Notes under the pieces: generated by a model
The model's input: the letters and a program-made list of their open reading frames with translations, nothing else
Databases searched by the model: none
What the model was told of the DNA's origin: nothing
Assembly: GCF_001748245.1 (NCBI RefSeq)
Contig: NZ_BDFO01000001.1
Coordinates: 3,623,208 to 3,687,207 of the forward strand
Direction: 5' to 3'
DNA length: 64,000 nt
Origin: Oligoflexus tunisiensis
GTDB lineage: Bacteria; Bdellovibrionota_B; Oligoflexia; Oligoflexales; Oligoflexaceae
Part shown: positions 52,808 through 62,700 of the stretch, one piece after another
Numbering within the stretch: the first letter of the stretch is position 1
How the letters are laid out: every line of letters begins with the position of its first letter
Made by a program: the position numbers and the translations under genes

Positions 52808-53605
52808 ATGGTGCGGTGGCTTGTGCGGTACCTGGGGGTCTATAAGGAATTTGTGGGCAATGCCTTTGCCGAGGCGAGCAGCTATCGGATGCATTTCATT
52901 TTGCTGATCCTGATGGACCAGCTTTTTTATTTCAGTACCCTCGGCTCGGTGTCCTTCATCTTTGATCATGTTGCGGTGATCGGTCCCTGGGGGAGAAACG
53001 AGTTCATGTTCTTTACCGCCTTCATGCTGGCGGTCGATCATCTGCATATGACCTTTGTCAGTGAGAGCTTCTGGAACTTCTCCTTTGACCTGCGAACGGG
53101 GCGGCTGGACTTTGTGCTTTTGCGGCCTCTGAATACTTTATTTTCCTTATTCTTCCGGTACATACGGCCCGCCACCATGATCAACTTCGTAACGCCCTGG
53201 GCGTTCCTGATTCATTTCGGGCGTGCGGTGGACCTGGGGCTGGGGCAGTGGGTAAGTCTGCCGTTTCTGGTGGTCTTTTCGCTCATCTTCCTTGTCTCCA
53301 TGGAGATCCTGATTTCGATGCTGATGTTTTGGACAGTCGAGGCCTTCGGGATCAACTTTCTTCGGATGCAGCTGCAGAACATTTCGCGTTGGCCGGACTT
53401 CGTTTATCGGGGGGCGGCGCGGCGCTTCTTTACCCTGGTCATTCCTGTGCTGCTGGTAGGGAGCACGCCGGTGAAGGCGCTTCTGAATCCCTCGGAGCAT
53501 GCCCGGGATTTGCTGGGAATGCTGGTGATGATGCTTGTGATTTGGGCGGCTATACGTTTTTTTTGGCGGTTGGGGTTGAGGAGTTACGAGTCGGCGTCGA
53601 GTTAG
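52808..53605 (+). CDS. ABC-2 exporter, second membrane subunit
   Basis: 265 residues with about six membrane helices; an RTGRLDFVLLRPLNTLF loop is the family hallmark of DUF990-type permeases. It starts one base after the previous stop, so the three genes are one operon. No gene for a periplasmic partner is present. Confidence 0.85.
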   Translation: MVRWLVRYLGVYKEFVGNAFAEASSYRMHFILLILMDQLFYFSTLGSVSFIFDHVAVIGPWGRNEFMFFTAFMLAVDHLHMTFVSESFWNFSFDLRTGRLDFVLLRPLNTLFSLFFRYIRPATMINFVTPWAFLIHFGRAVDLGLGQWVSLPFLVVFSLIFLVSMEILISMLMFWTVEAFGINFLRMQLQNISRWPDFVYRGAARRFFTLVIPVLLVGSTPVKALLNPSEHARDLLGMLVMMLVIWAAIRFFWRLGLRSYESASS

Positions 53606-53662
53606 GTTCTCCGTCCCGCCATTCCTGCTATAATAACTCCAGAGTTAATAGAAGGGGGCCGC

Positions 53663-53959
53663 ATGCCAGATCATCAGGAGCAACGCAAATATATCCGCTT
53701 CGATCCCGACAGTGGGGATTTTGTGCAAATCGACAAAAATGCGCAAAGTTCCGAGTTCCATTTCCAGGAAGTCGCTCTTCTGGTCGAGGAGTCGCCGATG
53801 GGTGGATTCGGGATAGCCTGTTTGCGGGCGGTGGGCTTGACGAAGGGTTCGGTCTATCGTTTTAAAGTTGGCAAGATGGCTCCGCTGAAAGCCGAAGTCG
53901 TTTGGGAACGTGTCCTGGATGACAAGGTTGTGCGGTACGGACTCCGCTTCCTCGAGTAA
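53663..53959 (+). CDS. Small PilZ-like protein
   Basis: 98 residues. RKYIR (RxxxR, residues 8-12) and EESPMGG, close to the [D/N]xSxxG motif but with Glu in the first place, suggest a PilZ domain. c-di-GMP binding may be weaker or altered. A TATAAT box lies at 53629-53634, about 29 bases before the ATG, with no good -35. It is a stand-alone gene after the ABC operon. Confidence 0.7.
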   Translation: MPDHQEQRKYIRFDPDSGDFVQIDKNAQSSEFHFQEVALLVEESPMGGFGIACLRAVGLTKGSVYRFKVGKMAPLKAEVVWERVLDDKVVRYGLRFLE

Positions 53960-54016
53960 CCATTCTGCCTGTTGGAGGACGGTGGCCCGTCCTCGCATGA
54001 AACAGGGTGCAGAGGC

Positions 54017-54658
54017 TTATTTTTTCTCGCCACTCGCAGCAATCGTCACTTCTTTTTGAGGCTTGCCACTCTGGGTGCCAAGTTTCTCAATCTTCATGAC
54101 CAAATCCATGCCTTCCTTAACCTGGCCGAAGACGACATGACGACCATCCAGCCATGGGGTGGTAACCGTAGTAATAAAGAACTGGGAGCCGTTCGTATTC
54201 GGACCCGCGTTGGCCATGCTGAGATAACCTGGGCCTTCATGCTTCAGAGTGAAGTTTTCGTCAGGGAAGGTACGGCCGTAGATTGATTCCCCGCCCATGC
54301 CGTTGCCTTGGGTGATGTCTCCACCTTGCAGCATGAACTGAGGAATGATGCGGTGGAACTTGCTCCCCTTGTAGGTCAAACCTTTGGGGTTCTTAGCAGT
54401 CTTCTGACCGATGCAGATTTCCATGAAGTTATCAACAGTCTTAGGCGCGGTATTGCCAAACAAGCCGATTACAATTTTTCCAGCAGGTTTGCCGTCGATG
54501 TTGATGTCGAAGAAGCATTTCCGGGTTACTTCTTTTGGATCCTTCTCTTTTTTGGTCGTGGCTTCGACCTTGGCCGGCGCCTTCTTTTCATCAGCCGCCA
54601 GAGCCGGCAAAGCCAAAGTCATTCCCAAAGTCAAAGCGAAACAGCGTGAGATAAGCAT
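54017..54658 (-). CDS. Periplasmic cyclophilin-type peptidyl-prolyl isomerase
   Basis: 213 residues with a signal peptide ending near ALA (about residue 21), a Lys/Glu-rich linker and a cyclophilin domain with FHRIIPQFMLQGGD, the catalytic Arg and Phe, and WLDGRHVVFG. It speeds proline isomerisation during folding of exported proteins. GGAGGAG precedes the ATG; the track frame upstream lacks a signal sequence. Confidence 0.92.
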   Translation of the reverse strand: MLISRCFALTLGMTLALPALAADEKKAPAKVEATTKKEKDPKEVTRKCFFDINIDGKPAGKIVIGLFGNTAPKTVDNFMEICIGQKTAKNPKGLTYKGSKFHRIIPQFMLQGGDITQGNGMGGESIYGRTFPDENFTLKHEGPGYLSMANAGPNTNGSQFFITTVTTPWLDGRHVVFGQVKEGMDLVMKIEKLGTQSGKPQKEVTIAASGEKK

Positions 54659-54882
54659 CGCAAACTCCTCCGATGGCGATAATTCCAAGTCCATCAGGTT
54701 AGCATCCCAACTGATTGAAATAAATCTGGTTTATGTGACGCAGTGGGAAAAGAGGCCCCGCCGCGGCCTTCCCGGCCAGGACCTGGGGGATGATCCACGG
54801 GAAAGACCACAAAACAAAGGACTTCACCTTGGAGGAACAGGGACTTGCACGGCCCGATGATGTCGAGGGGCAGGGACATTCC

Positions 54883-54912
54883 TTACCTTCTGGCAGAAAC
54901 CTCCGGTATAAT
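54883..54912 (+). promoter_or_regulatory. Possible htrA-type promoter
   Basis: A perfect TATAAT (54907-54912) has the poor -35 match TTACCT (54883-54888) 18 bases upstream. It stands 28 bases before the protease ATG. Confidence 0.4.
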
Positions 54913-54939
54913 AAGGGGAACGCTATCTGAGGAGGGTCA

Positions 54940-56022
54940 ATGAGAAAACATGTGCTGTGGCTTCTTGCCTGCGGTCTTGTCACCACAGCGGCGTGGGCCC
55001 AGGCGTCTTCCCAGTCTGCGGGCCCGGAAGACTACGGTTACCTCCTGCCATCCGAGCGGAACACCATCGAAGTATTCGAACGCACCTCAGCGCGCGTGGT
55101 CAACGTCAGCAACCTGCGCTATGCCCGGGTGGGATTCTTTTCCTTTGACGTCACCGAAGTTCCTGCCGGGACCGGATCCGGCTTCATCTGGGATAACGAT
55201 GGAACCATCGTGACCAACTTTCATGTGATTCAGGACGCCGATCGCATCACCATCTCCTTTAAGAATGGTAAAAGCCTTCCGGCCAAGGTCGTGGGCTTTG
55301 ATCAAAGAAAGGATATCGCCGTTCTGAGGGTGAAGCCGGAAGCGACCCGCAGCATGAGCCGGTTTCCCCTGGCCGATTCGAGTCGCATCTTCGTGGGACA
55401 AAAAGCGATCGCCATCGGCAGCCCCTTTGGTTTGGATCAGACGCTGACTGAAGGCGTGGTCTCGGCTCTGGGTCGGTCGATTCCTGGCTTTGGTGGCAAC
55501 ACCATCCGCGACATGATTCAGACGGATGCTTCCATCAATCCCGGCAACTCCGGGGGGCCGCTGCTCGACAGTCGCGGCTACCTGCTCGGCATGAACACCA
55601 TGATCTTCTCAGAAAGTGGCGCCTCGCAAGGCATTGGCTTCGCACTGCCCGCCAACACTATCAATCGCATCGTGACCCAGATCATCAAGAACGGTCGCGT
55701 GATTCAACCGAGCCTGGGCTTTGAGCCCTTCGACAGCAGCATCAACCGGCAGCTGAACATTGAAGGCGTCATCATCCGGGTCGTGGCGGATGGGGGAGGC
55801 GCGGCGCGCGCAGGACTCCGTGGAACGCATCGGACCCGCAACGGTGATATTATCCTCGGCGATATCATCATTGGCGTTGACGACAAGAAGATTCGTTCCT
55901 TCGATGATCTTTTGAATACGCTGGATTCTTATCAGGTGGGTGATACGGTGAAAGTCACTTTCATTCGGGAGGGCAAGCGTCGCAGCCTCCCCGTGCAGCT
56001 CGTGGACATGAACGCCCGCTAA
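54940..56022 (+). CDS. HtrA/DegS-like periplasmic serine protease
   Basis: 360 residues. A signal peptide (about 1-20) is followed by a trypsin-like domain with His95 (TNFHVI), Asp125 (KDIAVL) and Ser204 (PGNSGGP), and one PDZ domain (about 255-355). It degrades misfolded envelope proteins; a single PDZ places it nearer DegS-like forms, though it seems soluble. GAGGAGG stands 6 bases before the ATG. Confidence 0.93.
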   Translation: MRKHVLWLLACGLVTTAAWAQASSQSAGPEDYGYLLPSERNTIEVFERTSARVVNVSNLRYARVGFFSFDVTEVPAGTGSGFIWDNDGTIVTNFHVIQDADRITISFKNGKSLPAKVVGFDQRKDIAVLRVKPEATRSMSRFPLADSSRIFVGQKAIAIGSPFGLDQTLTEGVVSALGRSIPGFGGNTIRDMIQTDASINPGNSGGPLLDSRGYLLGMNTMIFSESGASQGIGFALPANTINRIVTQIIKNGRVIQPSLGFEPFDSSINRQLNIEGVIIRVVADGGGAARAGLRGTHRTRNGDIILGDIIIGVDDKKIRSFDDLLNTLDSYQVGDTVKVTFIREGKRRSLPVQLVDMNAR

Positions 56023-56025
56023 ACG

Positions 56026-56553
56026 CTACGTGGGCTCGAAGTTGCCGTTCACGCCTTCGAGTCCCCATGCCTCGCAATCAAACTCATCCATCAGTTCCTT
56101 AAGCGCATGCTTCAGACTCGGACGTCGCGGTTTGCGGACCAGTGTCATCTGGCTGTCCTCCGGAGTCCTGTTGCCTTTCTTCGAATTGCAGGCAATGCAC
56201 GCGCATACCGTGTTTTCCCAGGTATCTGTTCCTCCTTTGGACTTGGGGATGATGTGATCGATGGTGGCGGATTTCTCGTTGAGCTTTTTGTTGCAGTACT
56301 GGCAGTGATACTTGTCGCGGCGGAAGACGTTGTGGCGGGAGTAAGTCACGGCGCCGGCGGCGGCGGTAAAGGACTTGATGTACCGTTTGAGTTTGATGAT
56401 CTGAGGTCGGGAGTAAGCCTTCTTTGCAGAACGAACGAAACTGTCGTAAGCTTTGACAAGTTCCGCCTTCTCAGTCAGCAGCAGAATCATTGCCTTCTGC
56501 CAACTGACGACTCGCACCGGTTCATAACCGGAATTCAGGACAAGCGTCTTCAT
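56026..56553 (-). CDS. HNH endonuclease-family protein
   Basis: 175 residues. The C-terminal HNH nuclease has CQYC...CIAC zinc pairs and IDHIIPKSKGG with catalytic His, plus Asn in the WENT segment. The N-terminus (VLNSGYEPVRVVSWQKA) is the well-conserved domain of stand-alone HNH proteins found in many bacteria. Its cellular role is not settled. GAGGTGAAG precedes the ATG. Confidence 0.85.
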   Translation of the reverse strand: MKTLVLNSGYEPVRVVSWQKAMILLLTEKAELVKAYDSFVRSAKKAYSRPQIIKLKRYIKSFTAAAGAVTYSRHNVFRRDKYHCQYCNKKLNEKSATIDHIIPKSKGGTDTWENTVCACIACNSKKGNRTPEDSQMTLVRKPRRPSLKHALKELMDEFDCEAWGLEGVNGNFEPT

Positions 56554-56579
56554 TTGCTTCACCTCTCGCGCGCACACTG

Positions 56580-56831
56580 AACAGTATCAGGCGATTATGA
56601 TGCTTATTAACCCAGGATTTTTGGCCATAGGTCCAGCATATCATCAAGAGGCCGCGAAAGTTTAGTCAAAAAGTAGCGTGCCAGAAAAGCTTTGGATGCC
56701 TAATTCCGCTTTACCCGGGGCGGAACTTGCGGTAGGGTCGCCTCGCCAGCCTTCAGTCGGAGCTGCTGAAACAGTGCAGCTCATCAGGAACTACGGATTC
56801 ATCGTCAACCTGAAGGTCAGGCGGTGACTGG
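56580..56831 (+). ncRNA. Candidate small RNA ahead of a plus-strand terminator
   Basis: Between two minus-strand genes lies a 330 bp gap whose right end has a plus-strand terminator with no plus-strand gene before it. The stretch from about 56690 shows GC-rich pairings, such as GAGCTGCTGA with the later CAGCTCATCAG. I can assign no known RNA class. The 5' end and promoter cannot be fixed by eye. Confidence 0.35.
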
Positions 56832-56865
56832 GAGGGAGAGGGGAAACCCACTCCCTCTTTATTTT
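56832..56865 (+). terminator. Rho-independent terminator of the candidate small RNA
   Basis: GAGGGAG pairs with CTCCCTC, then an A-A mismatch, GGG with CCC and a GAAA loop, followed by TTTATTTT. On the minus strand no T run follows, so it does not serve the acyl-CoA dehydrogenase gene. Confidence 0.75.
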
Positions 56866-56884
56866 AGGCGACTTCAAAACCTTT

Positions 56885-58756
56885 TTAGCTCTCGCTATTC
56901 GCGGCCTTCGCCATCTCCTCCTTCTCACCCAGGATCTGCTCCTGGAAATACTCGTCATCCATATCGATCTGCGCTTTGATCTGGCCCATGACTGGCCCGT
57001 ACTTGTTCACAAAGCGTTCAGCCGCATAACGGAAACTTTCGTCGCGCTCGGCATCCTTGATTACGGAATGCGCAATCGCGAGGATGGATTTCATTTCGGC
57101 AATTCGCCCGGCATGCAAGAGGGCAGGCGAAAGATTGTCGAATTTCACCAGCTCAGGGCCAATGAGTTTGAGCAGTTTCATCAGATCAGCGGGCTTGTCG
57201 GCCGAGAACTTGCTCTTGACCTTGGTCTTCACCAGCTTGAAGAAAATGGAAACCAGGGCGAGGTTAAAGGTCTGGCGCATCTTGAAGTAACGACGCATCA
57301 GCCAGTCTTTTTCGGCCAAAGCCATCACGCGGGTTCCGACCGTGATTTCCACGAAATCCTTCGGATTGTTCATGATGTCTTTCACGGTGTCCTTGATCAC
57401 CATCAAAGATTGAATTTCCGAAGTGCCTTCGTAGATACTCAGGATCAAACTTTCACGCAGCCACCATTCGGCTTTGTATTCGGTGGTGAAACCATAGCCG
57501 CCGTGAATCTGCACCGCGTTGCGGGCATAGACGTAGGAACGCTCACCGCCCCACCACTTGACCAGCGGAGTCCATTCACGCACCTTGCGCTTGTAATAAT
57601 CGAGTTTGGACGTTATCTCCTGGCGTTTGGCTTCGGGCAGGTTATCTTCAGCCAGACGGCGGTCGCCGAGGGCGATCAGAGACGTATAATGCGCCGCGCG
57701 ATAGCAAAGACTGCGGAAGGCCTTCAGCTCCACTTCCATATCGTAGAGACGCTCAGCGATCATTTCGTGTTTCGCAATGGGCTTGCCCCAGGCTTCCCGC
57801 TGATGGGCGTAATCACGCGACAAACGATAGCATGCTTCCATCACGCCGAGAGCCTGGAAGGCGACGCCGAGACGGGCTTCGTTCATCAGGTGCAGCATGT
57901 AGTGGAAGCCCTTGCCGTTCTCGCCAATCAGATAGCCCACGCTCTTTTCAAATTTCAGAGCGCAGGTGGCGGAACCGTGCAGACCAGGCTTTTCCTCTAT
58001 CTTCGCCACTTCATAGTTATTCTGGCCATTCATCTTGCGGGGTACAAGGTAAAGGTTGATCGCCTTCAGGCCTTTGGCACCTTTTTGATTCATGGCCAAA
58101 ACCAGGCTGATCTCGCCGCAACCGTTACTGATGAATTGCTTGTTACCGTAGATGTGCCAGGTGCCATCACCCTGCTCTTCCGCATAGGTGCGCATGCCGG
58201 CCAGGTCGGAGCCCACATCGGGTTCGGTCAGTGACATCGAACCGGATACTTCGCCCGACGCGATCTGGGGAATCCATTCCTCTTTCATTTCCTGACTGCC
58301 GAACTGGTCGATCACCGTCGCGATCGAACCATACCAGCAGACATTCAGAGCTGTGGAAGGGCAGGCGCGGTAGATGCATTCAAAGCCGGAAAGTTCCATG
58401 GTAAACGGCGCATTCATCCCGCCGAATTCCGAGCGGATGGACATGCCTGGTCCACCCATTTCCTTGAAGATGCGAATATTCTCCTGGACGGTTTTGGGAA
58501 AAATCACCTCGCCGTTCTCGAGCTTCAGATCTTCCTTGGCCACTTTCTGGTTATTGTTCTCCAGAGTGGTCCCCGCGAATTCGCCCACGACCTGGCCGAT
58601 ATCGAGCCAATTCTTGCGAAACTCTTCCGCGGTGGACACGCCGATGGCTTCCTTTTCAGCGTCAGACATCCACGCGAACAGTTCGCTCATCCGCTTGGGA
58701 CTCATGTGGTAAGCGATGTCGGGATTGTCAGTAAAAAAATTCTGTTTGTTCTTCAT
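56885..58756 (-). CDS. Acyl-CoA dehydrogenase family protein
   Basis: 623 residues, the long type with a C-terminal extension of about 150 residues. The FAD and substrate sites are recognisable: SLTEPDVGSDLAGM, the QIHGGYGFTTEY segment, and the catalytic base Glu in LSIYEGTSEIQS. It oxidises acyl-CoA to trans-2-enoyl-CoA, with electrons passing to ETF. No other beta-oxidation gene is adjacent. GAGGTTG precedes the ATG. Confidence 0.92.
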   Translation of the reverse strand: MKNKQNFFTDNPDIAYHMSPKRMSELFAWMSDAEKEAIGVSTAEEFRKNWLDIGQVVGEFAGTTLENNNQKVAKEDLKLENGEVIFPKTVQENIRIFKEMGGPGMSIRSEFGGMNAPFTMELSGFECIYRACPSTALNVCWYGSIATVIDQFGSQEMKEEWIPQIASGEVSGSMSLTEPDVGSDLAGMRTYAEEQGDGTWHIYGNKQFISNGCGEISLVLAMNQKGAKGLKAINLYLVPRKMNGQNNYEVAKIEEKPGLHGSATCALKFEKSVGYLIGENGKGFHYMLHLMNEARLGVAFQALGVMEACYRLSRDYAHQREAWGKPIAKHEMIAERLYDMEVELKAFRSLCYRAAHYTSLIALGDRRLAEDNLPEAKRQEITSKLDYYKRKVREWTPLVKWWGGERSYVYARNAVQIHGGYGFTTEYKAEWWLRESLILSIYEGTSEIQSLMVIKDTVKDIMNNPKDFVEITVGTRVMALAEKDWLMRRYFKMRQTFNLALVSIFFKLVKTKVKSKFSADKPADLMKLLKLIGPELVKFDNLSPALLHAGRIAEMKSILAIAHSVIKDAERDESFRYAAERFVNKYGPVMGQIKAQIDMDDEYFQEQILGEKEEMAKAANSES

Positions 58757-59199
58757 GGTACAACCTCAATGTTCTCGTCGCATGACATCATCGTGTGGGC
58801 GAATGCTGACACAGTAAACTCTTGCCCTGCAGAAATCAACGAAACTTCCGTACCGCGTTCCGTGATCGAATCCTTGCTGCATCGCAGTCCTGGGCTGGTT
58901 GCCGGCGTCGGTCTGCGTACACACGTTCTGCCTACCGCGGGTCCCCCTGTCAGGGAATTTTACGCTGACGAAGGCGGATCTGGGTTCCCAGTTATGCTTT
59001 CGGTCTAAAATAAAGAGTCTACAGTGTATTCTGAAAAACGGAATACTTGTCCAGGCTTACAGGTACGCTTTCGGCGGCACTCTGCCCCCGGGACTATTAG
59101 GTTTGGTCTAGTCAGAATGGCCCGCGGACCGGCGCTTTACTTTTCCGCATGAGGTCCCTAGACTTATTGTGTGCCAGACCCCAGCTGTAGAGGAACCTT
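58757..59199. other. 443 bp intergenic region, nothing firm
   Basis: It separates two divergent genes, so it must hold promoters for both. I see no convincing gene, repeat block or clear -35/-10 pair. The only notable bits are a T-rich tract near 59125 and a few short inverted repeats. Confidence 0.4.
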
Positions 59200-59706
59200 A
59201 TGATCTTGCTCCAACGGACCCTCAAAGTCGGCCTCTCTTTGCTCTTTGCCCTCGGTTTAAGCGCCTGCGGATCAGACAGCAAAGAGGAAGACGCCGCGCC
59301 CTGCGCCTCAGCCAATGCCGTCGTCGCCGAAGCCACCTTCGACTCGCTCTGGACCAACGTGTTTTCCGGGCGTTGTGGAACCTGTCATGGGGTGAATGCC
59401 ACGGGAACCCTGGGTGGCCCTGATCTGCGGACCCAGGAAGCCTTCCATGCGAACCTGGTTGGCAAAACGGTGAACGATTACCCCGACTGGGATCAGGCTC
59501 AGATTACTCTGGGTGGTTGCCTGACCACGCCCCTCATCAATGCGGGCAAGTCCTCGGAATCCCTGGTGGTCGCTGTGTTGGATGCCTCGGCGGTTTCGGT
59601 GGGCTGTACGGTGAAACCTCACAAGGATCCCCCGCAGAGCATCTGTATTTCCGACGGCAGTCTCGCCAATCTGAAAAAATGGATTGATAACGGCGCCCCT
59701 GAATGA
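59200..59706 (+). CDS. Cytochrome-c-like lipoprotein
   Basis: 168 residues with a type II signal peptide and lipobox LSAC (Cys near residue 23). One haem-binding CGTCH motif lies near residues 59-63; further Cys residues may form disulfides. A Met ligand is not obvious. It may pass electrons at the outer or inner membrane surface, or act in a PQQ or copper-linked system, but no partner is next to it. GAGGAAC precedes the ATG. Confidence 0.7.
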   Translation: MILLQRTLKVGLSLLFALGLSACGSDSKEEDAAPCASANAVVAEATFDSLWTNVFSGRCGTCHGVNATGTLGGPDLRTQEAFHANLVGKTVNDYPDWDQAQITLGGCLTTPLINAGKSSESLVVAVLDASAVSVGCTVKPHKDPPQSICISDGSLANLKKWIDNGAPE

Positions 59707-59730
59707 TCGCCTGAGCTATAGAGGAGTATC

Positions 59731-62700
59731 ATGAAAGGGAAGGCGCGTTGGTGGCAGCTGGTCTTGATCATTCTGGGGGGACTGCTGCTCCTCTTTATCG
59801 GCCTGCTTACGACGGCCTGGCTGGTCTTACGGTCCCCGGATGTCCAGCAAAAGATTCTGGCCTCGCTGAAGGAACCTCTTCAGGAGGCCGGCGTGACTCT
59901 GGACGCGCAGAGCCTGGCCCTGGATGTCTTCGCGGGCGTGAATCTGCAAAACCTGCAGGTAAAAATCGATCGCCCTCCGACCATTCAGGCGGATTTGACT
60001 CTGGCCCGTCTGCGTTTGGGTTATTCCTTCTGGGCTCTCCTTAAGAGACGTCTGGAGATCAGCGAAGTCCTTGTGGAAGGCTTGCGCGGGGACGTTAAGC
60101 TCGTTCTGGCGGATGAGGAAAAACCTGAGGAACCCTCCCAGGGTCTGCGTCCTTTGATTGATTTAATCAAAAGCCCACCGGTGCAGCTGGATGGGCCGTC
60201 CTTGATCGTGCGGGACAATCAGTTGAACCTGCATCTCACGCAGGGTTCAAAAATCATCAACGCCCAGTTGAAAAAAGCGGACATCGACGCCTCGGTGGCC
60301 TTGAAGCCGGAAATGCTGGACCTGGCGGCACAGATCGCCATGGATGTGCAGATTGCGTTTGAGCAGAACGACCCTTCCGTCGGCAGCGTAAAACTCAACA
60401 CCAGCATCGCCATGGAACCCGAGATTGAACTGGCCGTCCGCGCTCCCGGTGAGGAATTCAACTGGGACTTTGAACTCAAGCAGCTTGATCTTCTGCTGAA
60501 GAAAACCAGCCTGCAACGAACCGGCAGCGACGGTTCCCAACTGGATCTGGCCTTTGCGCAGCTGCACGTGACGCCCGAACTCACAGCCAAACGCCAGGGA
60601 ACCATTCCCGAAGAGCCCCAGGTGGCCGACATCCTGTTTCCCTTGACCAGTGAAGGGCAACTCAAAATCGTCCTGGATCAAGCGAACATCGACCAAAGGC
60701 AGGCGGCTCAAAAACTTCTGGCTTCGGCCTCCCTCACCAATGAAAACAGCTGGAAAATAAGCGTTTTGAGCAGCACGCCGGGCAAGGATCAAAGCTGGGA
60801 TATCACCGAAGACCTGAAGGTCACCCAGCTGAAAGCCACACAAAATGGCAAGACCCTGGCCAGCACCAAGGGCCTGACGTTGACCCTCGAATCCCAGGCG
60901 GAACAGGGCGAGGGCAAGGCTGAAATGAATTTGAAAATACAGCCTCTGACCTCGCAGTTCTTGGCCGCGCCTCTGGCCTGGCGCCAGGACCTGAATATCG
61001 GTTTCAATCTGGTCAACCACGCGGGACGCCTGACAGGCGAGGGCCACGCGAACGGCGAAAAAATTCTGCAACTCAGCGGCGAAGGCAAGGACCAGAACGG
61101 GATGCTTCAATCCAAACTGCAAGTGAAGCTGGAACCGCATCCTTCCCTGAAACCCATTCACGCCGGACTTGCCCAGCTCGACCAGCTCGGCTGGCCCGCC
61201 CTGGACCTGTCCATCAACCAGCACCTGCTCCATCCCATGCCGTTGACCGACATCACCAAGGACAACTGGCAACAACTTACCATAACCAACTCATTATCCC
61301 TGGACATCCGGCAGCAGCGTTCTTCCGCCAAAAACCTCGTGCGCTTTAAGAAGGCGCGCGTCACGAGTGAACTTAATCTTCCCGCGCGTGAGGACCAGGC
61401 CAGTGCCAGTCCCCTGGATTGGACCGTGAAGGTTCATGCCGAGGGCCTGCGGCACAGCGCGTTGCGCAAACCGATCGAAGTTCAGCAGGACCTGACGGTC
61501 AAAGCCGAGGTCGGCGATCGCATCAGCGGGCAACTGCAGGGTCGGACCCAAATCGATCAGCATCGGCTCGTGGATATCGATATGGATTGGCAGGACAAGA
61601 AAGGGGAACTGACCAGCCGCAGCACGGTGAGAGTCGCCGCCGATCCCTCCTTGCAAAAAATAGTCGAAGCGGCCAAAGCCCTGGATGAACTGGGCGGCGT
61701 GCGGGTGTCCAGCCAGCATCAGATCTCCCTCGTGCATGGCTATGACCGTCTGCAGGATATCAAGGGTTTGAATCTGAATCGCATCAAAGCCGACCTGCAG
61801 CTCACGCAAAGCCTGGAGCAGACTCCGGTTGGTGCCGCCAAACGTCGCATCAGCTGGGCTGTGCCTTTGCGTCTGGAGAGTCGCATCAAGGTGGAGAAGG
61901 GGCGGGGTGAACTCCTGACAAGGCTGACCGAACCCACCATCACCGCCAAGGATCTGGCCCGGGTTCACAACCTGCGAACCCTCATCAAGGCGTCGGTCCA
62001 GAATCTGGAGAAGCCTGACAACGGTGAAGTGAAATTGATGGTCGATGCGGACAGCATCGAACTCCTCAAGGAAATCCCGGAGCAGGAGCATATCCAGAAG
62101 CTTCTGAAGAAATTCAAGGTGGTGTTTCACGGCAATCTGCAAAACAAGGATCTTTTTACCATCAAGACCCTTTTTGTGGGCCTGCATGATGCCCTGTTCC
62201 AATTCAAAGGGCGCGGCGAGTTCCGTCTGAACAGCCAGGGTTATTTCAATGCCACGATGGATTCGCAAATCGGCAGTGTCACCGATGCTCCGGTCCAGGG
62301 GACGGGACGCCTGCAGGTTCCAATCAAACTGGTTCTCTTCGACAAAACCCGAATTTCCCTGGATGCTGAGCCGCGCTTTCAAAACTTCTCGGTTCAGTAT
62401 GGAGACATCGCCATCAAGAACGTCAATGGTGGGGTCTACATTCATGAGGAGCTGCAGCTTCAGGATGGGCAGATTGGTTTTCTTTATCTGAATACCATGA
62501 ATCCCTTTGCTCGTGTGGATTATGAGAGTCTTGAACCCTATGTCAGCGAACGACCCCAGCTGACCATTGCGCAGATCCGTTTCAAGCATATCGTCGCCGG
62601 ACCCTTCATTCAGAACTTTGAAGTGCAGCAGAACCTGATCATGCTCAATGAACTCAGAATCGACCTGCTTCAGGGCAGTGCCCTGGGCCGCTATTACCTC

